From Planctomycetes bacterium RBG_16_41_13 (GTDB lineage Bacteria > Planctomycetota > Brocadiia > Brocadiales > Brocadiaceae): 5,232 nt of DNA. Of this stretch, positions 4,355 through 5,232 are shown piece by piece (the first letter of the stretch is position 1; every line of letters starts with the position of its first letter). The stretch lies in contig MHYI01000180.1 in NCBI GenBank assembly GCA_001828295.1, positions 1 to 5,232 of the forward strand, in the 5' to 3' direction. The notes below the pieces were generated by a model. The model did not search any database and was not told the origin of the DNA. It was given only the letters and a program-made list of their open reading frames with translations. Made by a program: the position numbers and the translations under genes.

Positions 4355-5232
4355 CTATTTGTCGAAAAAATCCTGTTTGACATTAAAATTTATTTTGATA
4401 ACAGGACGCAGATAAACAAACCAAAACATGATACCCACCAGAATAACCCCACCCACAATATTCCCAAGGGTAACCGGGATAAGGTTATTCACAAAAAATC
4501 CATTCCACGTTAAAAGCGAAAGGTCTATGGGCTTTCCCGCCATCTTTTCAGCAGCAGCAACAACTTCCGGTTGCTTTGACAAGAAAATACCCATCGGGAT
4601 AAAATACATATTTGCAACACAGTGTTCAAAACCGCTGGCAACAAAACCCCCTATGGGAAAGAGAATCGATAATATCTTATCAGCAGAACTCCTCCCGCTA
4701 AAGCAGAGCCAGACAGCAAGGCATACCATAGCATTGCAAAGTACACCCCGCGCCAATGCAAATTTAAAAGACAAATTCACCTTTGTATTTGCAATAAGCA
4801 AGGCCTTTGCACCAACCATATGGTTAAAAAATTCCCATTGATGGGTATTGTACATCAGGAATACCATCAATAAACTCCCCACCAAGTTGCCGAAAAAGGA
4901 TACTGTCCAGTTATTGGCCACTTCCATCGTAGTTACCCTCTTGCTGACATATCCCATGATAATAAGACAGTTGCCGGTAAAGAGCTCTGCACCTCCAATA
5001 ACAACAAGCATAAGACCGAGAGAAAACACTACTCCTGCAATTATTGAAGTAATGCCAAAATGTAAAGTCGAATCGCTTATTACTAAAGTGGCGAATTGTG
5101 CACCAATCCCGATATAAAGCCCTGCCAAAACCCCCAGGGCAAAAGTCTGGGCGATACTCAATTTTGCTTTTACCAAAGCAATCTTGTCAATTTTGTCCGC
5201 AATTTGCGGCGGCGAATAGGCGTCAATATCTA
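4355..5232 (-). CDS. Formate/nitrite transporter (FNT) family channel, 5' end outside window
   Basis: A pentameric inner-membrane channel of the FocA/NirC family, with 291 residues visible. The reading frame stays open to the right edge and begins DIDAYSPPQIADKI, the typical FNT N-terminal motif (AYSPPEIA), so the real start lies a few codons beyond 5232. A TTG at 5176 would cut off this motif and is not the start. Counting from the first whole codon at the edge, conserved features are TFALGVLAGLYIGIGA (29-44), GGAELFTGN (79-87), the RGVLCN segment (161-166), GFEHCVANMYFIPMG (200-214) with the central pore His at 203 (equivalent to E. coli FocA His209), and NLIPVTLGNIVGG (249-261). About six membrane helices are evident. 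The family carries formate, nitrite or hydrosulfide, and I cannot tell which. No formate or nitrite enzyme gene is adjacent. The short tail ends QDFFDK. Confidence 0.93.
   Translation of the reverse strand, partial: DIDAYSPPQIADKIDKIALVKAKLSIAQTFALGVLAGLYIGIGAQFATLVISDSTLHFGITSIIAGVVFSLGLMLVVIGGAELFTGNCLIIMGYVSKRVTTMEVANNWTVSFFGNLVGSLLMVFLMYNTHQWEFFNHMVGAKALLIANTKVNLSFKFALARGVLCNAMVCLAVWLCFSGRSSADKILSILFPIGGFVASGFEHCVANMYFIPMGIFLSKQPEVVAAAEKMAGKPIDLSLLTWNGFFVNNLIPVTLGNIVGGVILVGIMFWFVYLRPVIKINFNVKQDFFDK

Noticed and set aside
4346..4355. GAAGCGCTTC palindrome as terminator of the FNT gene
   Set aside because: It has only five base pairs with no loop and no T-run after it on the minus strand.
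4428..4841. 137-codon plus-strand reading frame inside the FNT gene
   Set aside because: It is the complement of membrane-helix codons. The FNT motifs on the minus strand are unambiguous.

Overview
This 5.2 kb window carries five genes, all read from the minus strand, from a Gram-negative bacterium of moderate-to-low GC content (roughly 40% by eye, not computed). The Gram-negative assignment rests on an MltA-type lytic transglycosylase with a lipoprotein-like N-terminus, an enzyme of outer-membrane species. An anammox-type planctomycete (Brocadiales) would fit a nitrite/formate channel plus repeat-rich spacers, but this is only a guess and nothing here fixes the taxonomy.

Layout in the direction of transcription (right to left). 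(1) 5232-4355: a formate/nitrite transporter (FNT) gene whose first few codons lie beyond the right edge. (2) 4354-4234: a short spacer with a good sigma70-type promoter. (3) 4233-3088: an mltA-like gene. (4) 3087-2651: a 437-base non-coding spacer packed with four unrelated repeat structures: an inverted pair of REP-like palindromes with GTAG heads, an AT-rich 17-bp inverted repeat around ACCGGT, two GC-rich hairpins (one terminator-like), and candidate promoters for the next operon. (5) 2635-115: a tight three-gene operon encoding a glycine-cleavage H-like protein without the lipoyl lysine, a DUF1611 protein (DgcN family) and an enolase-superfamily epimerase/racemase (DgcA / dipeptide-epimerase family). 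The junctions are 8 nt apart and a 4-nt ATGA overlap. (6) 114-1: a spacer of short tandem direct repeats.

The most informative unit is the three-gene operon. DUF1611 + enolase-superfamily racemase is the arrangement of the described D-glutamate N-acetyltransferase / N-acetyl-D-glutamate racemase pair (DgcN/DgcA), so the operon may turn D-glutamate, a peptidoglycan constituent, into the L form. The alternative is L-Ala-D/L-Glu epimerisation of murein peptides. Either role would fit thematically with the neighbouring MltA-like enzyme, which cleaves peptidoglycan, although mltA appears to be a separate transcription unit. The unexpected member is the first gene: a well-preserved H-protein fold in which Asp replaces the lipoate-carrying Lys, with no lysine nearby to substitute. 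Its role is unknown, and it is the best candidate here for something undescribed.
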